A stretch of 64,000 bases of DNA from Colletotrichum lupini (GCF_023278565.1 NC_064679.1:930001-994000), one strand, 5' to 3'; positions 9,445-23,000 are shown, numbered from the stretch's first letter. Made by a program: numbers and translations. Notes: generated by a model from the letters alone, not told the origin.

Positions 9445-10986
9445 GTTGTCCGAAGTCGTCCAGAGAGAAGTGGAGGTGTTCGACCGAAGAAGCTTTTGAA
9501 CCAAGCTTTGACAAAGATGCGACGAGCATAAGAACAAGCAAGACGAGTGGGATGCATGTCGAAATTTGAGGAGCTTTCTCCATGCAGGCACACAACCCCA
9601 GAGTATCCTCATCGCCGAGGCGGGGATTTCCCTACAGTTGTTCCGGCCAATTCCCCCACTCTCCTCGCCTATCAGTTGCGCATCATTGTCACGAGCCGGG
9701 TGCCAGGGTAAAGAAGGGAAAACGCCGAGGTCACCAAAAGTAAAGTCGCATCGTGTTCATCCCGTCTGTGCCTTACTGACGCCACTGCCTTGCCTCTGTT
9801 ATCTAATTAAGTTTGGGACCTTCCGTGTGTGTGAGTGGCTGCTCTCACTGTCCTTCGATACGAGCAAGGCTGGAACATGAGCTCAACGGTTCCTATCCTC
9901 TTTCGTGCGGCCGGATAGCAGCGAGCAAGCCACCATCTTACACTACCAAAGAGTCAGACAGCTGGAGGATCGAAGCCATTCAGGCCAGCGGGGATGTGAT
10001 GAGGACCACTCATTGCAGCTGGTCGCATTTTGCGCCATAATAGCGCCGGGACGTTGAGCTTGTTCGAGCGTCCATTGGGCCGATCCTGGCCACCGGCACC
10101 AACGGCTCTGATAGTCAGGGGAGGCAAAGGCGGTGGAACCTTCCAAATCAGGTGGGCTTGCAGGTGGATAATGCAAATTTCACGAGGGGATTTTTGCCCT
10201 CTCGATTGCTCAACCGGCCGAGTGCTCGAGTCGGAGGAGCGGTTTGTGTATCGGATGATAATCCCAAGCTAGGCCGACTGAATGCTACGCCGCTTGTGAT
10301 AGCTGCCAGGGACGCCCGGTTTGATTGCAACCAACGAAGGGGGAGATGCGTCACGATGAGGGAGATGAGTGATATCGCTCCTACGCCGCTTAACTTTGAT
10401 CATTTCGTTGTTGGACTTTGAAGTCTTAGCCTGGCTCTCCGCATTCTACCCCGGTCTATCCCCCGCATATCGAACCAGGAGCCCCCGGAAGGATTGTGGA
10501 CCTCTGATCCTGGACTTACAGCGCCACCCCGCATGCTGTCTTGGCTCGACCGAGGAATCTTTGTCAGGTTCAGCTGGTTATTCCTCTTTTCCTGGCTTGT
10601 GAAACTCTGGATGAACGACTTGTTGACACGAACTAAGTCTATGGGCCTTTGACTTTGCGCGGAGAAGGCAACGCAAGGTTCAGTCGATCAACGCCAAGCC
10701 GGACTACACCCGCCCCAGGACTCAAGGAGCAACCTCCTGGCTGACGACTACCGACGAGCCCGTGCAGGATTCGTTGATACTGAAAAGAACCCGTGCCTCT
10801 TTTCCCAAATCATCAAAATTTCCGGAGAGGCAAGGGTCGAGAACACCTCTTCCTGCAGCATCACGCAAGCGAGGACACCCGGCGGCCGTCCTCGACCGTA
10901 AGCACGCATCAAGTGTCAGCTTGAGGCTGAAAAGACTCCTTCTTACACGATTCATTGTCTTCAGCAAAGTCTTCAACAGCCTGAAG
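9445..10986. other. Shared divergent promoter region
   Basis: About 1.5 kb between the divergent GT32 and acyltransferase genes. No gene or repeat recognised. Long chance frames extend both real genes upstream of their preferred ATGs. Confidence 0.5.
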
Positions 10987-12498
10987 ATGCCTCCACGAAA
11001 CGAAGGCACTCTCGACAGCCACGAGTGGGATGAAGTTAAGCCTACCTGGTGCGACAAGTCCAAATGGCTCGCAGATGAAAGCGACTGGAAGCCTGCTTCC
11101 CTCGTACGAATTAGGCGGCCATCTCGACTGAACATCTCCAGTCTGAGCACCTTCTTCTGGCCCATCAAAGACACCAAAAATCCAGAGAAGCTGCGGCCCA
11201 CAGCATACCTTGACGGCTTGCGAGGTTTCGCTGCCTTCTTGGTGTACTGGCACCACAATCAACTATGGGCTCATGAACCTCACGTCCAAAACAGAATCTT
11301 TGAAAACGCCTTTGGATACGAAAACAAATATCACTTTATTGCCTTTCCTGGCATCCGCCACTTATTTACTGGAGGCCACTTCTCAGTATCAGTCTTCTTC
11401 GTCATATCCGGCTACGTCCTCTCCGCTAAACCTTTGAGCTTGATCCAGTCCGGAGACCACGGAAAATTCGCAGAAAATGTCGGATCAGCCTTATTCAGGC
11501 GATGGCTAAGACTTTATATCCCATTGGCGGCGACAACTTTCTTCTACATGACATTCCTCCACATGTTCAATATCTGGGTCGACAATATTGAGCGTGCGCC
11601 AACTTGGAGAGATGACGTCTGGCTCTACTATTGCGAGCTGAAGAACTTTAGCTTCGTCTTCACCACTGGAGGCGGTCCTTTCTTCAGTTGGAATCCACAC
11701 CTTTGGTCCATCCCTGTTGAAATGAAGGGCTCAGTCATCGTCTACACATCTCTGGTCGCATTTTCCAGGTGTACCAGAAACGCTCGACTCTGGTGTGAGG
11801 CTGGTCTGGCTTTTTACTTCATGTACATCGCCGACGGATGGTACGGAGCCATGTTTGTCATGGGCATGATGCTCTGCGACCTCGACCTCCTGGCGAAGAA
11901 GAACGATCTCCCCAACTTCTTTCAGCGACTGGAACCCGCCAAAATTTTCATTTACTACCACCTCTTCGCGGTTTCGATGTATCTCGGTGGTGTCCCATCT
12001 TACACCGGAGACGTCATGAAGATGCGAGAGAACCGCGGGTGGTACTATTTGTCGTTTCTCAAACCTCAAGCCGTGTTCGATTACAAGTGGTTTTACCTCT
12101 TCTGGGCAGCCACAATGCTGGTATCCGCGGTTCCACGAATTTGGTGGCTGAAGAGATTCTTCGAGACACGCTTCTGTCAGTATCTAGGACGAATCTCCTT
12201 TGCCCTCTACTTGGTCCACGGACCCGTTTTGGGGACTCTGGGCGATCGACTCTACACAGCCGTCGGGTACCACAAAGAGACGGAGCGACAACATCTCGCG
12301 CACCTAGTCGACAGGTTTCCGTTACCCAAGGTTGGGCCCCTCGGCTTGGAACCGGCCTTCCTCATTCCTCATGTGATACTTCTTCCGGTCACTCTTTGGA
12401 TCGCTGAGATTGTCACGAGGTTCATTGATGAGCCTAGTGTGAAAATTGCTCAGTGGCTCTACCGGAAAACTCTGCCAACAGCGCCAGCAAAGGCTTGA
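10987..12498 (+). CDS. Acyltransferase-3 family integral membrane protein
   Basis: Intronless, 503 residues from the ATG at 10987. The frame is open 75 codons further upstream, but that extension is basic and low-information. The acyltransferase-3 hallmark LDGLRGFAAFLVYWHH (about 75-90) carries the Arg and His expected at the active site. GGHFSVSVFFVISGYVLS follows, and there are about ten hydrophobic segments, including FCQYLGRISFALYLVHG near residue 390. The family moves acyl groups, usually acetyl, onto sugars or other small acceptors across a membrane. It sits divergently beside a GT32 enzyme, which suits glycan O-acylation, but the substrate is unknown. Confidence 0.88.
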   Translation: MPPRNEGTLDSHEWDEVKPTWCDKSKWLADESDWKPASLVRIRRPSRLNISSLSTFFWPIKDTKNPEKLRPTAYLDGLRGFAAFLVYWHHNQLWAHEPHVQNRIFENAFGYENKYHFIAFPGIRHLFTGGHFSVSVFFVISGYVLSAKPLSLIQSGDHGKFAENVGSALFRRWLRLYIPLAATTFFYMTFLHMFNIWVDNIERAPTWRDDVWLYYCELKNFSFVFTTGGGPFFSWNPHLWSIPVEMKGSVIVYTSLVAFSRCTRNARLWCEAGLAFYFMYIADGWYGAMFVMGMMLCDLDLLAKKNDLPNFFQRLEPAKIFIYYHLFAVSMYLGGVPSYTGDVMKMRENRGWYYLSFLKPQAVFDYKWFYLFWAATMLVSAVPRIWWLKRFFETRFCQYLGRISFALYLVHGPVLGTLGDRLYTAVGYHKETERQHLAHLVDRFPLPKVGPLGLEPAFLIPHVILLPVTLWIAEIVTRFIDEPSVKIAQWLYRKTLPTAPAKA

Positions 12499-13715
12499 GA
12501 TAGGCTGAGGGGGATTTGGCGTTCGGGCACATGTATTTCGGGACTGCCGAGACATTTACGGCATCTAGCACGAAGTAATGATTAGTGTAAACCACTTATA
12601 ATTGATCAATTGACAACACTGTTCCACCACGCAAGACTAGACGAAAGACGCTCAGACAAACGAGGTGCTCAGTGTCACGGTGCAATCGGATTGGCTGCTA
12701 TCCAGAACCATGGACCTGAGCCTATTCTAGTTGAACTCTAGAGCCCGTCTAGTATGCAGCGACGATAGACTTGCCACGCGGGCCGCCAGGCTGAGCCAGC
12801 GGTACTGGCGGGACTGAGTCCGCCACGCGCTGTCTAGTTGACTCAGCCTGCAGCAGGTAAAGTTGGGGGTTTGCCCTTCCCGCCCGAACCTCAATTTCTC
12901 CTGTGTCTGCTTTTCCTATCGACTTGCAGCTGTATCACACCCAATGACGCTGCAAGAGCGGATGCTTTCCCCAAAATGGAAGTAGTGTGGCAGCTCGTGA
13001 GGGGAATAGGATTGCAACTCAGGCCAGGGGTTCGCGCAGCTCACCGAGGCAACTCACATGCTCACATGCTCGAAATAGCGAGATTATGCTTTACCATTCA
13101 CCAATCTGCTTGAGGAGCTAATCTTTGATCAAACTTGAGAGTTGATCTGAGGGACACTCCATCACTAAGCTTTGTGCATGCATCCCAGTTTACCTGACCC
13201 TTCGCACTAAAAATGCGGGTGGCTGGGGTTGACGAGCAATAGTCGGCCGCGCTTGTCAACTTGTAAGTGAGGGGAAGTTGAAAGCTCCAACTTCCATGGT
13301 AGTATTCACTTGCTCGTCTGTCGATCCCCATCACACGGCATACATCTCCCGAACACCTCCCCGTGTTTCTCATCTTAGCTTTACTTCGACAGCCTTGCAT
13401 TCTAGGTCCCCCACATCCCTTGGAACTCTCATTTGTGATGCAATCGTGATCCATCGTCCTGGAGCTCGGCCAGCACATGTTGCGGGGAGATTTCGCGCAA
13501 CCCCCAAAGTCCCAGACCTGCTCTTTCACGTAACCTCACTATCGGAATTGAGCACCCCAAGTGCCTACCTACACATTCACCGCAAGGTTATCTGTCAATA
13601 GGACTAGCTTGATCACTTGACTCTGCATGCTCCGACCCCACGTTCGACGTGCCGCCCGTTCCAGTCGCTTGTCCCTCGACACCTCGGCGCATGCAGACAA
13701 TCCTCCCACCTCGCG
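12499..13715. other. Intergenic
   Basis: No coding, RNA or repeat feature recognised. The right half is the upstream region of the next gene. Confidence 0.5.
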
Positions 13716-15071
13716 ATGATAGCTAGAGACTTCAAGCGCGTCATCCTCATCGTAGGCCCCTTCTTGTTTCTCGTTTATGTCGGTATACGGTGTCTCGACT
13801 TCAGAGACTCTGCTTCGGGGTTCAATTCCTGGTTCGATCACATCTTTGCACCGAATTGGAGACAAGGCGATGAACTCAAACCGCACTCGCGGCCGGCGTC
13901 TTCGGGCGTAGCGACGGAGGTACAACCTGTAGATGGCGCGCCTGAGCATCCGCCCGCATCAAAACAAACACATCATGAGATATTCTCGACGTCAACTTTC
14001 AACAAGAAGTTTTTCGCCATACGATTTGACGATGAAGGCGCGATCAATCCTAATATCATCCCGCATCCCACCATTGAGAATACCTATGTTATTGTTGCGC
14101 AAAGGCGGAAAATCAATCACGACGACTCTGAGCATGTGGGAATCACTTGTAATGCCACCTTCACGCTGGAAGGTCTCGTCTGTGTCGATGCGCCCACGGT
14201 TCTACCCATCGCAGCCACGAAGAGCGGTGATGACAAGTGCCCACCGAAACTGGCCTACATCGCCATGAACGTTGGGCCTCACGATGCGCGGGTTTTGTAC
14301 GGACCCAAAGCCCCGTTCATCGTATACGGTTCCAACTCGATATTCGCCTGCTTCGGACAGTTCATGCAGGACTTCCGAACTCTCGGAGACTGGGGCTTCG
14401 AGATGTCGTTGGATCAAGGTTTCGCGCTGGGAACGGAGCTCCAGCGTCCTGCGCCTTGGGGCATGATGGAGAAGAATTGGTTTCCGTTCTGGGACGAAGA
14501 GGGCGCAGTCTACGTCCACCACGACGTGGCGCCGAAGCGAGTCTTTGCGAAGTTGAACGCGGACGGCTCCGTAGGCCCGAACCTCGGGCCATTGGCTGCC
14601 GGGGATGAGGCTTGCATGAGCAAGTACATGCCGAAGCTCCCGCCGGATCTCGAATCGATACACCAGGCGACGAACTCGCTGAGCATTACGTTTTGCAAGC
14701 GCAGCGACCCAACGTGCAAAGCCACTAGTGACAATACCTTTGTCTTTACGGTGTTCCAGCACAAAACTTTCTATCAGTTCCACAGCGAGTACGAACCGTA
14801 TGTGATGGTGTTCAGACAAAAGGCCCCGTTCGAGGTATTCGCCATGTCAAAGAGACCCATATGGATACACGGGCGGGAAGAGAAACTTGGTGGAGGGTCC
14901 GACATGTTTTACGTAACCTCCATGAGCTGGAAGAGGCAAGACCAGAGGTATCACGGATTCTTGGACGATGTTTTGTTCCTCTCGTTCGGCATTGAAGACG
15001 AAAGAACCGGCGCTATTGATGTCTTGGCTGAGGACTTATTGGCTGAGCTTGGGACTTGCTTGGAACCGTGA
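13716..15071 (+). CDS. Unknown type II membrane protein with large lumenal domain
   Basis: Intronless, 451 residues from the ATG at 13716 (MIARDFKRVILIVG). A single hydrophobic segment at about 9-26 follows a basic start, giving a signal-anchor. The rest is soluble, with several Cys (for example ITCNATF, LVCVDAP) and aromatic-rich strands such as NNTFVF, HKTFYQFHSEYEPYVMVF and SDMFYVTSMSW, which suggest an all-beta or propeller-like fold. I do not recognise a named family. Golgi/ER glycan-processing enzymes often have this layout, and the neighbours are a GT32 enzyme and an acyltransferase, so a glycan-related role is an inference only. The 33 upstream in-frame codons are probably untranslated. 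Confidence 0.75.
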   Translation: MIARDFKRVILIVGPFLFLVYVGIRCLDFRDSASGFNSWFDHIFAPNWRQGDELKPHSRPASSGVATEVQPVDGAPEHPPASKQTHHEIFSTSTFNKKFFAIRFDDEGAINPNIIPHPTIENTYVIVAQRRKINHDDSEHVGITCNATFTLEGLVCVDAPTVLPIAATKSGDDKCPPKLAYIAMNVGPHDARVLYGPKAPFIVYGSNSIFACFGQFMQDFRTLGDWGFEMSLDQGFALGTELQRPAPWGMMEKNWFPFWDEEGAVYVHHDVAPKRVFAKLNADGSVGPNLGPLAAGDEACMSKYMPKLPPDLESIHQATNSLSITFCKRSDPTCKATSDNTFVFTVFQHKTFYQFHSEYEPYVMVFRQKAPFEVFAMSKRPIWIHGREEKLGGGSDMFYVTSMSWKRQDQRYHGFLDDVLFLSFGIEDERTGAIDVLAEDLLAELGTCLEP

Positions 15072-16142
15072 TAAACTTCAGCTCTCCAACATAGCAAATG
15101 ATTAATACCACATATTTCATACGAGCCTGAGCTCAAATATATTTGAAGGAGAGTGTATCGGAAGTCCATGAGGAATGATAGCACATTTGACTTAAGGTCC
15201 TCCTCCAATCATTTGCCAGTGTGCTCGACGAAGCTTTTCAACGTGATAAACAGACAATTTTGGGCCCCAGCTTTGTCTCACTTGTATACCCGACTTCAGC
15301 CAACGGTCGAGACCCTTCCACGCCTTCGTACTAGTATTGACTCGCTCAACAATGAATCCGGGGAATGCGCACTGGCTGAGGCCCGTAGCCAGTCCCCCCA
15401 ACATTCCACTTCTTTGTTCGGAAAACGACAGAATGAGTAGGAGAGCTAAAGAAGAGGAAACACTCGGCCATCGCCTGTGGTTCCCCGACAGTATCTCTTC
15501 ATGGGAAGAACCTTTTTATGGACTTGAGATTGACCAGAAGATCGGCCACACATCAAACCCCGTGATGGTGCGATTGTGTTGAAGACCCAGGATTAATGAT
15601 CGGCCGAGATGATGTGAATGACTTGAGACTTCCGCATTCCGGCCCAGCGTAAGCCAGAGTCGACTCTGGACAGGCACGGCAACGAGCGCACTCATTCCGC
15701 AAACGGAAGCCTCCCAAACCAAAACTGGTAATAGTCGTTGCCACTTCCAGCCGTCCCATCATATTCATAAACCATTCCTAATTCATTCGACAACGACAAT
15801 GCAATGGCAAGTCACGAGAGCGTCACCGTAAGCCAACCAAGTATCGTTCCTTGCCGGAAGCAGAGCCTTGCCTCGGGAATTTGTCAACCATTGGTAGCTA
15901 CCAGATTTCCTGGCGTTTTTGGGGAAGCCATCTCTCACATGTCTTTGCCTTATGAATGGAATGTGCCCCCCTGTAAGCGCCCATTTTCATCTTCATCCGG
16001 ACTTCCGCCACATTACTGAGTTTCTGCCACGCTTGGCGAGAAATCCCGACGACGCCGCGACCACTCCATCCTTGCACCCTTACGGATACTTATACTCAGC
16101 ACATAGCACCCAAGCGCGCGCCTTTCGCACGGAAGCCCTAGG
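15072..16142. other. Intergenic
   Basis: Short open frames only. No domain, RNA or repeat recognised. Confidence 0.5.
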
Positions 16143-16649
16143 ATGTACAACCCAAACATCAGAATGATTAGTCCCGATCATTCCCTCACATTTAGCAACT
16201 TGGCGTCACAGAGCTTCGAGCTCACGCAGCACAATGTACCAACGTCTCCCGATATCCGGATGATTCAGGACATCAGTCAGGTCACTTTGACGCCTAGAGA
16301 TGGAGAATCAGTCATGTCGTGGACAAAGGGGTGCTACTTTGGGAAGAGCGGGTTCGACGACGTGATGCTCTGCTGGCAAGAGCTGGAAGCCTTGACGTCT
16401 TTTTGTATCGGCATTGAGTCTCCCGAGCGCGGCTTCTTCAAGCCTATTCGGTCCCATTGGAAAGTGAAGTACAACGACGGCACGACAATCAAGGACTGGT
16501 TCTTTCCTTCAGACGACCCGTCAGATCCGTACACGTTTCCGAGCTCAATGGATGTTGACATTTCGGTTACGAGCCATTCGGTGAAGGATCAGCTAGAGCT
16601 CAAGATTACGATCAAGGATAAGACACCAAATGCTGAGCTTAAGTCATAA
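16143..16649 (+). CDS. Hypothetical protein, 168 residues
   Basis: A single open frame starting MYNPNIRMISPDHS and ending at TAA 16647-16649, 177 bp before a Copia element. Composition is protein-like (WTKGCYFGKSGFDDVMLCW, SHWKVKYNDGTTIKDWFFPS, then an acidic/Ser-rich strand region). There is no signal peptide or membrane segment. No family is recognised. It may be a complete small gene or the last exon of a larger one whose 5' part has decayed. Confidence 0.45.
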   Translation: MYNPNIRMISPDHSLTFSNLASQSFELTQHNVPTSPDIRMIQDISQVTLTPRDGESVMSWTKGCYFGKSGFDDVMLCWQELEALTSFCIGIESPERGFFKPIRSHWKVKYNDGTTIKDWFFPSDDPSDPYTFPSSMDVDISVTSHSVKDQLELKITIKDKTPNAELKS

Positions 16650-16830
16650 AATATTGTAAGTAAAGGCACTACCTACTATGAACCAAAAGCTAGCGCTTAC
16701 CATCACCAATCCAGTATGTCGACGAACCACTGCACGTCAATACTTTATAGACATCCGTACGGTTTTGCGGGACACAACAGTTCAGATAGCAGTTAAGATG
16801 AGATAGGATATCCGAGATGGAAAGAGATGG

Positions 16831-17035
16831 TGTCGGATTGGAAGTCCAATTCGACCGCGGCATACAGCCGACTGCGCAGGGGCCAATTGGGGGCCCTATT
16901 TACGATTATCGTAGCCAGCCTAACCTACGGTTAGAACCTCCTTTTTATACCTATTACGCAAATATTTATATAGTTTAATTAATCTCTTCGTTAACTACGG
17001 TTCGAACTAACTACTTTATAATAGGGATACTAATA
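16831..17035 (+). repeat. 5' LTR of Copia copy C
   Basis: 205 bp, matching 23478-23682 apart from transition differences of RIP type. Confidence 0.9.
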
Positions 17036-20000
17036 CTAATTAGTAGTTAAATTCTACTATTATAGATTAGTAAGGTATCTCGCTATATAGAAGAGACGAC
17101 CTCTTAATACCGCACGGGATAGGAGATTCGTACTAATTAACCTTATAGAAGTAGACGAAAAAGGAGGCGATTCTCGAATGCCGCACGGAATTAAGTAATC
17201 GTAGCCCTTTATTACTTACGAGAGGTTAACGTTTATTATATTAAACTACGTTAATTAATAGAACTACTTAAGCGACTAGCCTTTTGCCGTTACCCTAAGT
17301 AGCTTTTTTACTAAACGATTTTTCTATAGCCGGCCTACGATTAGAAATTAATTAGTTAAATTAGTAAAAGTATAGTATAAAAGAGCACCGCGCGATTAAA
17401 GAAGGGGATCTCTAAACGTAGATATTCTTATTTAGTAGCGAAAGTGACTTTATAAAAGTTATTAAGCTAAGAGATTTATAGTATATAGGAAAGTTTATTA
17501 TTACGAGGATCTTACGGGTACGACCTTAAGCCCGCGATCTAGATAACCTCCTCGTAGCTCTTTTAACTACCCCCCTAAGTATTATTTAGGAATATAATGT
17601 AAGGGACGGTCTAACGAGAGAGGAGGGGATTTAAAGGTCCTAACGGTATCGAGCTAAGAGTATTACGGATCTCGGAAATTAACTAAAAAAGCTATTTAGA
17701 GATTATAAAGAGCACGAGGCTTAGGAGGCTAGAAGTATATAGGATAATAAAAATCGATAACTAATAAAGATCCTAAGACTAATTACTATATCTTCTTATA
17801 GTAATATAAACGTCTACCGCTACTATTATTAAAAAGAACTACTAAAACCTACCCTTTTATACTAAATAAAAAAGAGGATCTTAGTAAGTATAATAGCTAG
17901 CGATTTAAAAGGGTAGTAGTAATTATTAGAAATAGTAAAAACGAGAGTAGTAGTAAGACGGTAAGAAGAAGTAGGAATCTCTTAGACCTTAATAAATTTA
18001 TTAAGTAATAAAAGTACGGATTTACTACGACCTACGCGCGGATTAGATATATCCTTATTAAAATTAAATACGCTAACGACTACTAATACGGGCATAAGCT
18101 AAAGTACGACCCTTGGCGAGTTAGGGTAAAAAAGAAGAGGACGAAACCCGATCCTAAATAGAATCCTAATCCCTTATAAATAGGTAAATATTAACCCGGA
18201 CTATTAGGGGACGTGGATATATAGAATTATAAATTAGCCTAACGGTAAGTAAATTGACGTAGTATTAATCTATTTAACTAAAGTTTATAAAAAAAAGGGG
18301 CTATAGGGGTAACCCCTATTTTACGAGATCGTAAACGACTTTAGCTACTAGTTAGACGAATAGTTTACGAGTATAAGCCTAGGAATCGTAAAAGCTATTA
18401 ATAAATTCCTCTATAAGTAAGGGGTATTACTAGCGTAATTATAATCGCAAGAGCTATATAAAATACTAGTAACGATAATTATAGAGGAGGAATTCGTGCT
18501 ATAGAACTAAGTATAGGTCGATAGAGCGTATAATCGCTTTAACAAATTTAGAAAAAGGGTAAACGACCTAGATTTCCTCTTTATAATTACTAACGGAAAT
18601 TTATTATTATAAAAGGATATACCGGGGTAAAATATAGTACTAAAAGTACGATAATCGATAATTCTACCTATTTCGATCTATAACTCGATACTACTACTAA
18701 CGCGAAATTCGGCGCCGATTAGCTAATAAGAAAGGAGGTAGACGACCCGAAGTTATTAATAATACGTAGCGACGCAGGGATCGCATATAGAGACCGAAAA
18801 TCTAGTAATAAATACGAGGTAATTTATAGACCTCAAAAAAATCTTCTTAAAAGAGAAATTGTACTCTAGGGGGAAGTATAAGGTCTTATAAAAAACCCTA
18901 ACGATGTTTTACGATTATTACGAAAAAGTCGGAATTAGGGAATACTAATACTATTCGGTAATTAATATCGTACTCGTAAGCAAAGCTTCTAATTATTATT
19001 ACGAAGTAGTGCGTAATCTCGATCGAAACGACTTTCTTAGTATAATTAACGTAATCCGAAGCCGCTTTAAGACTTATAATAGGAACCTAGAGCTCCTATC
19101 TAAGCTACGAGCGATTTTTTTTATATTTATAGCTAGGATAATAGAGGGTAAATCGCAAGTAGAGATCTTTAAAGAGCTTATCGATCGAATCGATAAGCTA
19201 GTAAAAACCTAGCTAAATAAGGGGATAAATAAGCGGAAAGTCGGATATTTTTATACCGTAGTCTAGCGTATACTAGAGGTAAAAATTACCCTATACTAAG
19301 TACCCGAAGATTACGAGACGCTCTATTCGAGGCTAAGATCTAGCTTTAATATTAAAGCGAGAATGCCGCGCTAAACCTATTTTTAAATATATAACGGCCC
19401 TTATTAGTAATATTAGGTCGATCGAACGTATAATAAAAAAGGAAAAGAGGCTAGATACGGTAATCGCTAATAAGGAGGCCCAGATTTATTAAATAAGTAG
19501 AGATTTAACTTACGAGCAGAGTAATAAAAAAAGTAATATTATATTTATAAAAAGGATAGATATTAGTTAAGTAACTACTCCGAAGAAGAGCGTACTAAAT
19601 CGTACGAATAATATAAAAAGTCGAGGGTAGTAAATAGTAAGACTAGCCCTCGTCGGTTTAACTAATTCCTTATTATATATAAGGGTAGATCCGGGGGTAT
19701 AGAACCTAGCGACGGTAGCTAAAGTAGTAACCTAAAGTATATACCCCCTATAGGAGATTCGGAAAATAAGGAAGATCTTACCCCCTATACTAACGAATTA
19801 GATTATAACGAAATCGACGATATTAACTACTCTTTTTTTACCCCGTTAGCTTCTAGAGGATATACGAAACTAAACGAATAGAGGGTAGTAAAAGCTCTTA
19901 ATAAGTAGGCTTTTATTTATAAATAGTAAGGGAAGGTCCTTTAAATAATAAATACGGAGGCGGCTAAAAGGGCGAATCTAATAGGGCCGAAGCCTATTTT

Positions 20001-23000
20001 CTTAACGATTAAAAAAAAGACGCTCTCTCTCTCGATATTTAAAGAAAAGGAACATAGTACTAAGTATATCTAGGGGTAGCTAAAGGGGTCCTTTTTATAC
20101 TACCTAGATCCCTCGAATACTAAGCTTATATAAGTATTTTATATAAGCGAAAGGTACGGCCTAGACGATTTTTATAAGATTATCTTAGATATTAAGGTAT
20201 CGTAATAGTTAACTAGAGAAAAAGGGCAATTCTAGGTACTATAGAAGATTGCGCTAGTAATATTTAATATATCGATGGTAAGTATTACGAGGATTAGTTT
20301 CGGCTTAGGTAAGGAAATCGTCGCCCTAGGTATAATAAAAATAGAGACGCACTTCGGAACGATAACTTTCTATATTTTACCCGTTAATACCCTATTTCTC
20401 CTATATTTAAAAGATATAGATCGACTAAGTATTATATTTAATAATACGAGGAATAGAATCTTTAGTAATAAGCACTTCGAGATAGTCGAACGACGATAGG
20501 GGCATGCGTTTATAAAGCTTATTAACGACACGAAGTTAATTAATTACCTAACGGAAAGTAAGCTTAGAAGACTATACTAAATATTCGGGCACCCGTTAGT
20601 TACGAGGCTATATAACCTCCTAAAGTAATTAAGTAATAATAATATTAAAATAGGGGCGCTAGAGTAGTTAACGAAAGTATACTACTAATACTAAATAAAT
20701 ACGCAGAGCCTACGTAAATTTAAGTTTAAATTACGTAATAAGCTTAACTTTAACTAGGAAATCGTCGTCGATATCTTTTATTTAAATAGTTAGCTAGTAC
20801 TATATATAATCGACGTAGCTATATCCTTTTAAGTAGGGCAATTCCTCCGGGATTTATAAGTAAAGATAGTATAGGTAGCCTTGCGAAAAAGCTAGATCGA
20901 TATATACTAAGGACCGCTAAACAGTATTAGAACTAACGCTAGTACTAGCTTTAAGTTAGTAAAATTTAGGGATAATATAACGGCCTACGGTATATAGCTA
21001 AAAGTCGTACCCGTTAAAGCGCACTATAGTATTAAAAAGGTAAAAAGGGTATACTAGTAGTTAAAAAGGGCGTTTAGAATTATTAAAAAAGAAAATCCGG
21101 ATTCTATCGATAACGAATACCTCTAGATAGTATTTAAATACTATAACGATACTATAGGGCCTAACGGACTTATACTAACGCTATTAGTATTTAGAGCATA
21201 TCTAAAAACGACCTTAGCCTCGTTATTATTACTAAGTATAAGCTAACGAGCCCGAGTAGTTAAAAAAGTAATATAAGCACTGCGCGAGGTAAGTATAAAA
21301 AGGTAAGTTAACGAGGTAATTACTATGCGCAATAGGCCCGATATAAAGGATAATCTAAATATACTACTAAATTCGGAAGTACGAGTATAGTGCGAAATTA
21401 CCTAATAGTGGGCTAGGCTATATAAGTTAATTTCTATTAACGAGCGCTCTTATATAGTCGCGAGAGATCGTAACTAGCTACTCGAAATATTAATTACGGT
21501 AGTTAGACCGTACTATATAGATCCTAACGAGGTAATTTCTAACCTATAAAAAAAAGAAGAGCTAAGGGAAACTATATAACCCGTAGTAGAGGTATAGGAA
21601 ATTATCCTTAACGAAATCGTCGTAGTAGTACTAATAAATAACGAGGAAAAGGAAATTATTAAAAGGGTACTAATACTACTAGCGAGACGTCGTAAAAAAC
21701 TACGATAGCAAGCCCTAATATAGCAATTTATTACTAGCGACGAGGTAATTAATACCTTTTATATAATAAAAAAGAAAGCCGATTTTAAGCTAGTAATTAA
21801 ACTACGTAAGGAAGGCGTAATTATAACTACTAAAAAACCGTATAAGGGATTAGATCTTATCGAAGTAAATACTCTTTACGATCGAGGGGTCTATCGATTT
21901 ATCCTATACGACTTAGAAAAATATATAAACCTCCGCATATTTAAATTACGAATAGTTCGTAAGATTAAAAAGAAAAGAATACCCTAGCCGTACGAGAAGT
22001 CTAGATACGTAATTTAGGGGTACGGCGACGTTAAAAAGGCGACGCTACTTATATAATTACTTACTATATAGCGCTATAGCTAACGATTAATAATAATACT
22101 AATAATATTACTACGGAAAAAGGGATACGAGATTTAGAGCCGTAATATTACCTAGGCCTATACTTAATTAGCTATAGGGCTCATAAGGAAAATCCTAGCC
22201 TATTTACCGAAGGAAATAGCTAGTAAGTACTTAGAAAGCACGATTATTAAAGTACTTAAGCTACTATATAGGCTCGCAAAATTAGGTACTTATTAGTAGG
22301 CTACTTACTACGATTTTTATATTAATTAACTATTAATAGTTACTTCTACGTACGACCCGTACTTATTAGTCGCAGAGTACGAAGGCGATTAATTTAGGAT
22401 CGTCGGAATATAAACCGACGATATATTAGGCCTATCCGATATTAACTTTATAAAAAAAGAGGATAAGGAGCTTTAAAAAGCGGGCTTTATAATAAAGCTA
22501 AAAAAGGTCTTTATAATAAATACCCCCCTAGTATTTAACGGCGGGATTCTTATAATCGAAAGGGAAACCGTCGTTTTTTAATAAAAGGGGTAGGACGAGA
22601 AGATTAACCTCGTTAATCTAAACGTAACTAATATTAAAAAGCGGTATAAAGCTAAGCTCGTATAAGGGGTATATATTACGAATATTTATTAGCCCAAGGC
22701 GACTTTTAACTATATTAGAGTAATATAAGCTATAGATCTAACTAAACGAGACGTCGAGGTACTTAATAAGTAGCTTAAGTAGTAGTAAATAAATCTCGAT
22801 CGAGGTCTCGTTTACTACCCGATCGACCTTACGACTAGTAAGCTTTACGTCTTCGTTAATAAGTTATTTATAAATAATAACGACCTTACTTCGTAATTAG
22901 AGTATATTATTATCCTAGTTAACGAGAGTATAAGTAAGAGCGAATTTACTATATATAGTAATATAATCTATTACTCGTTAACTAAAAGTAAGCGGGTAAC

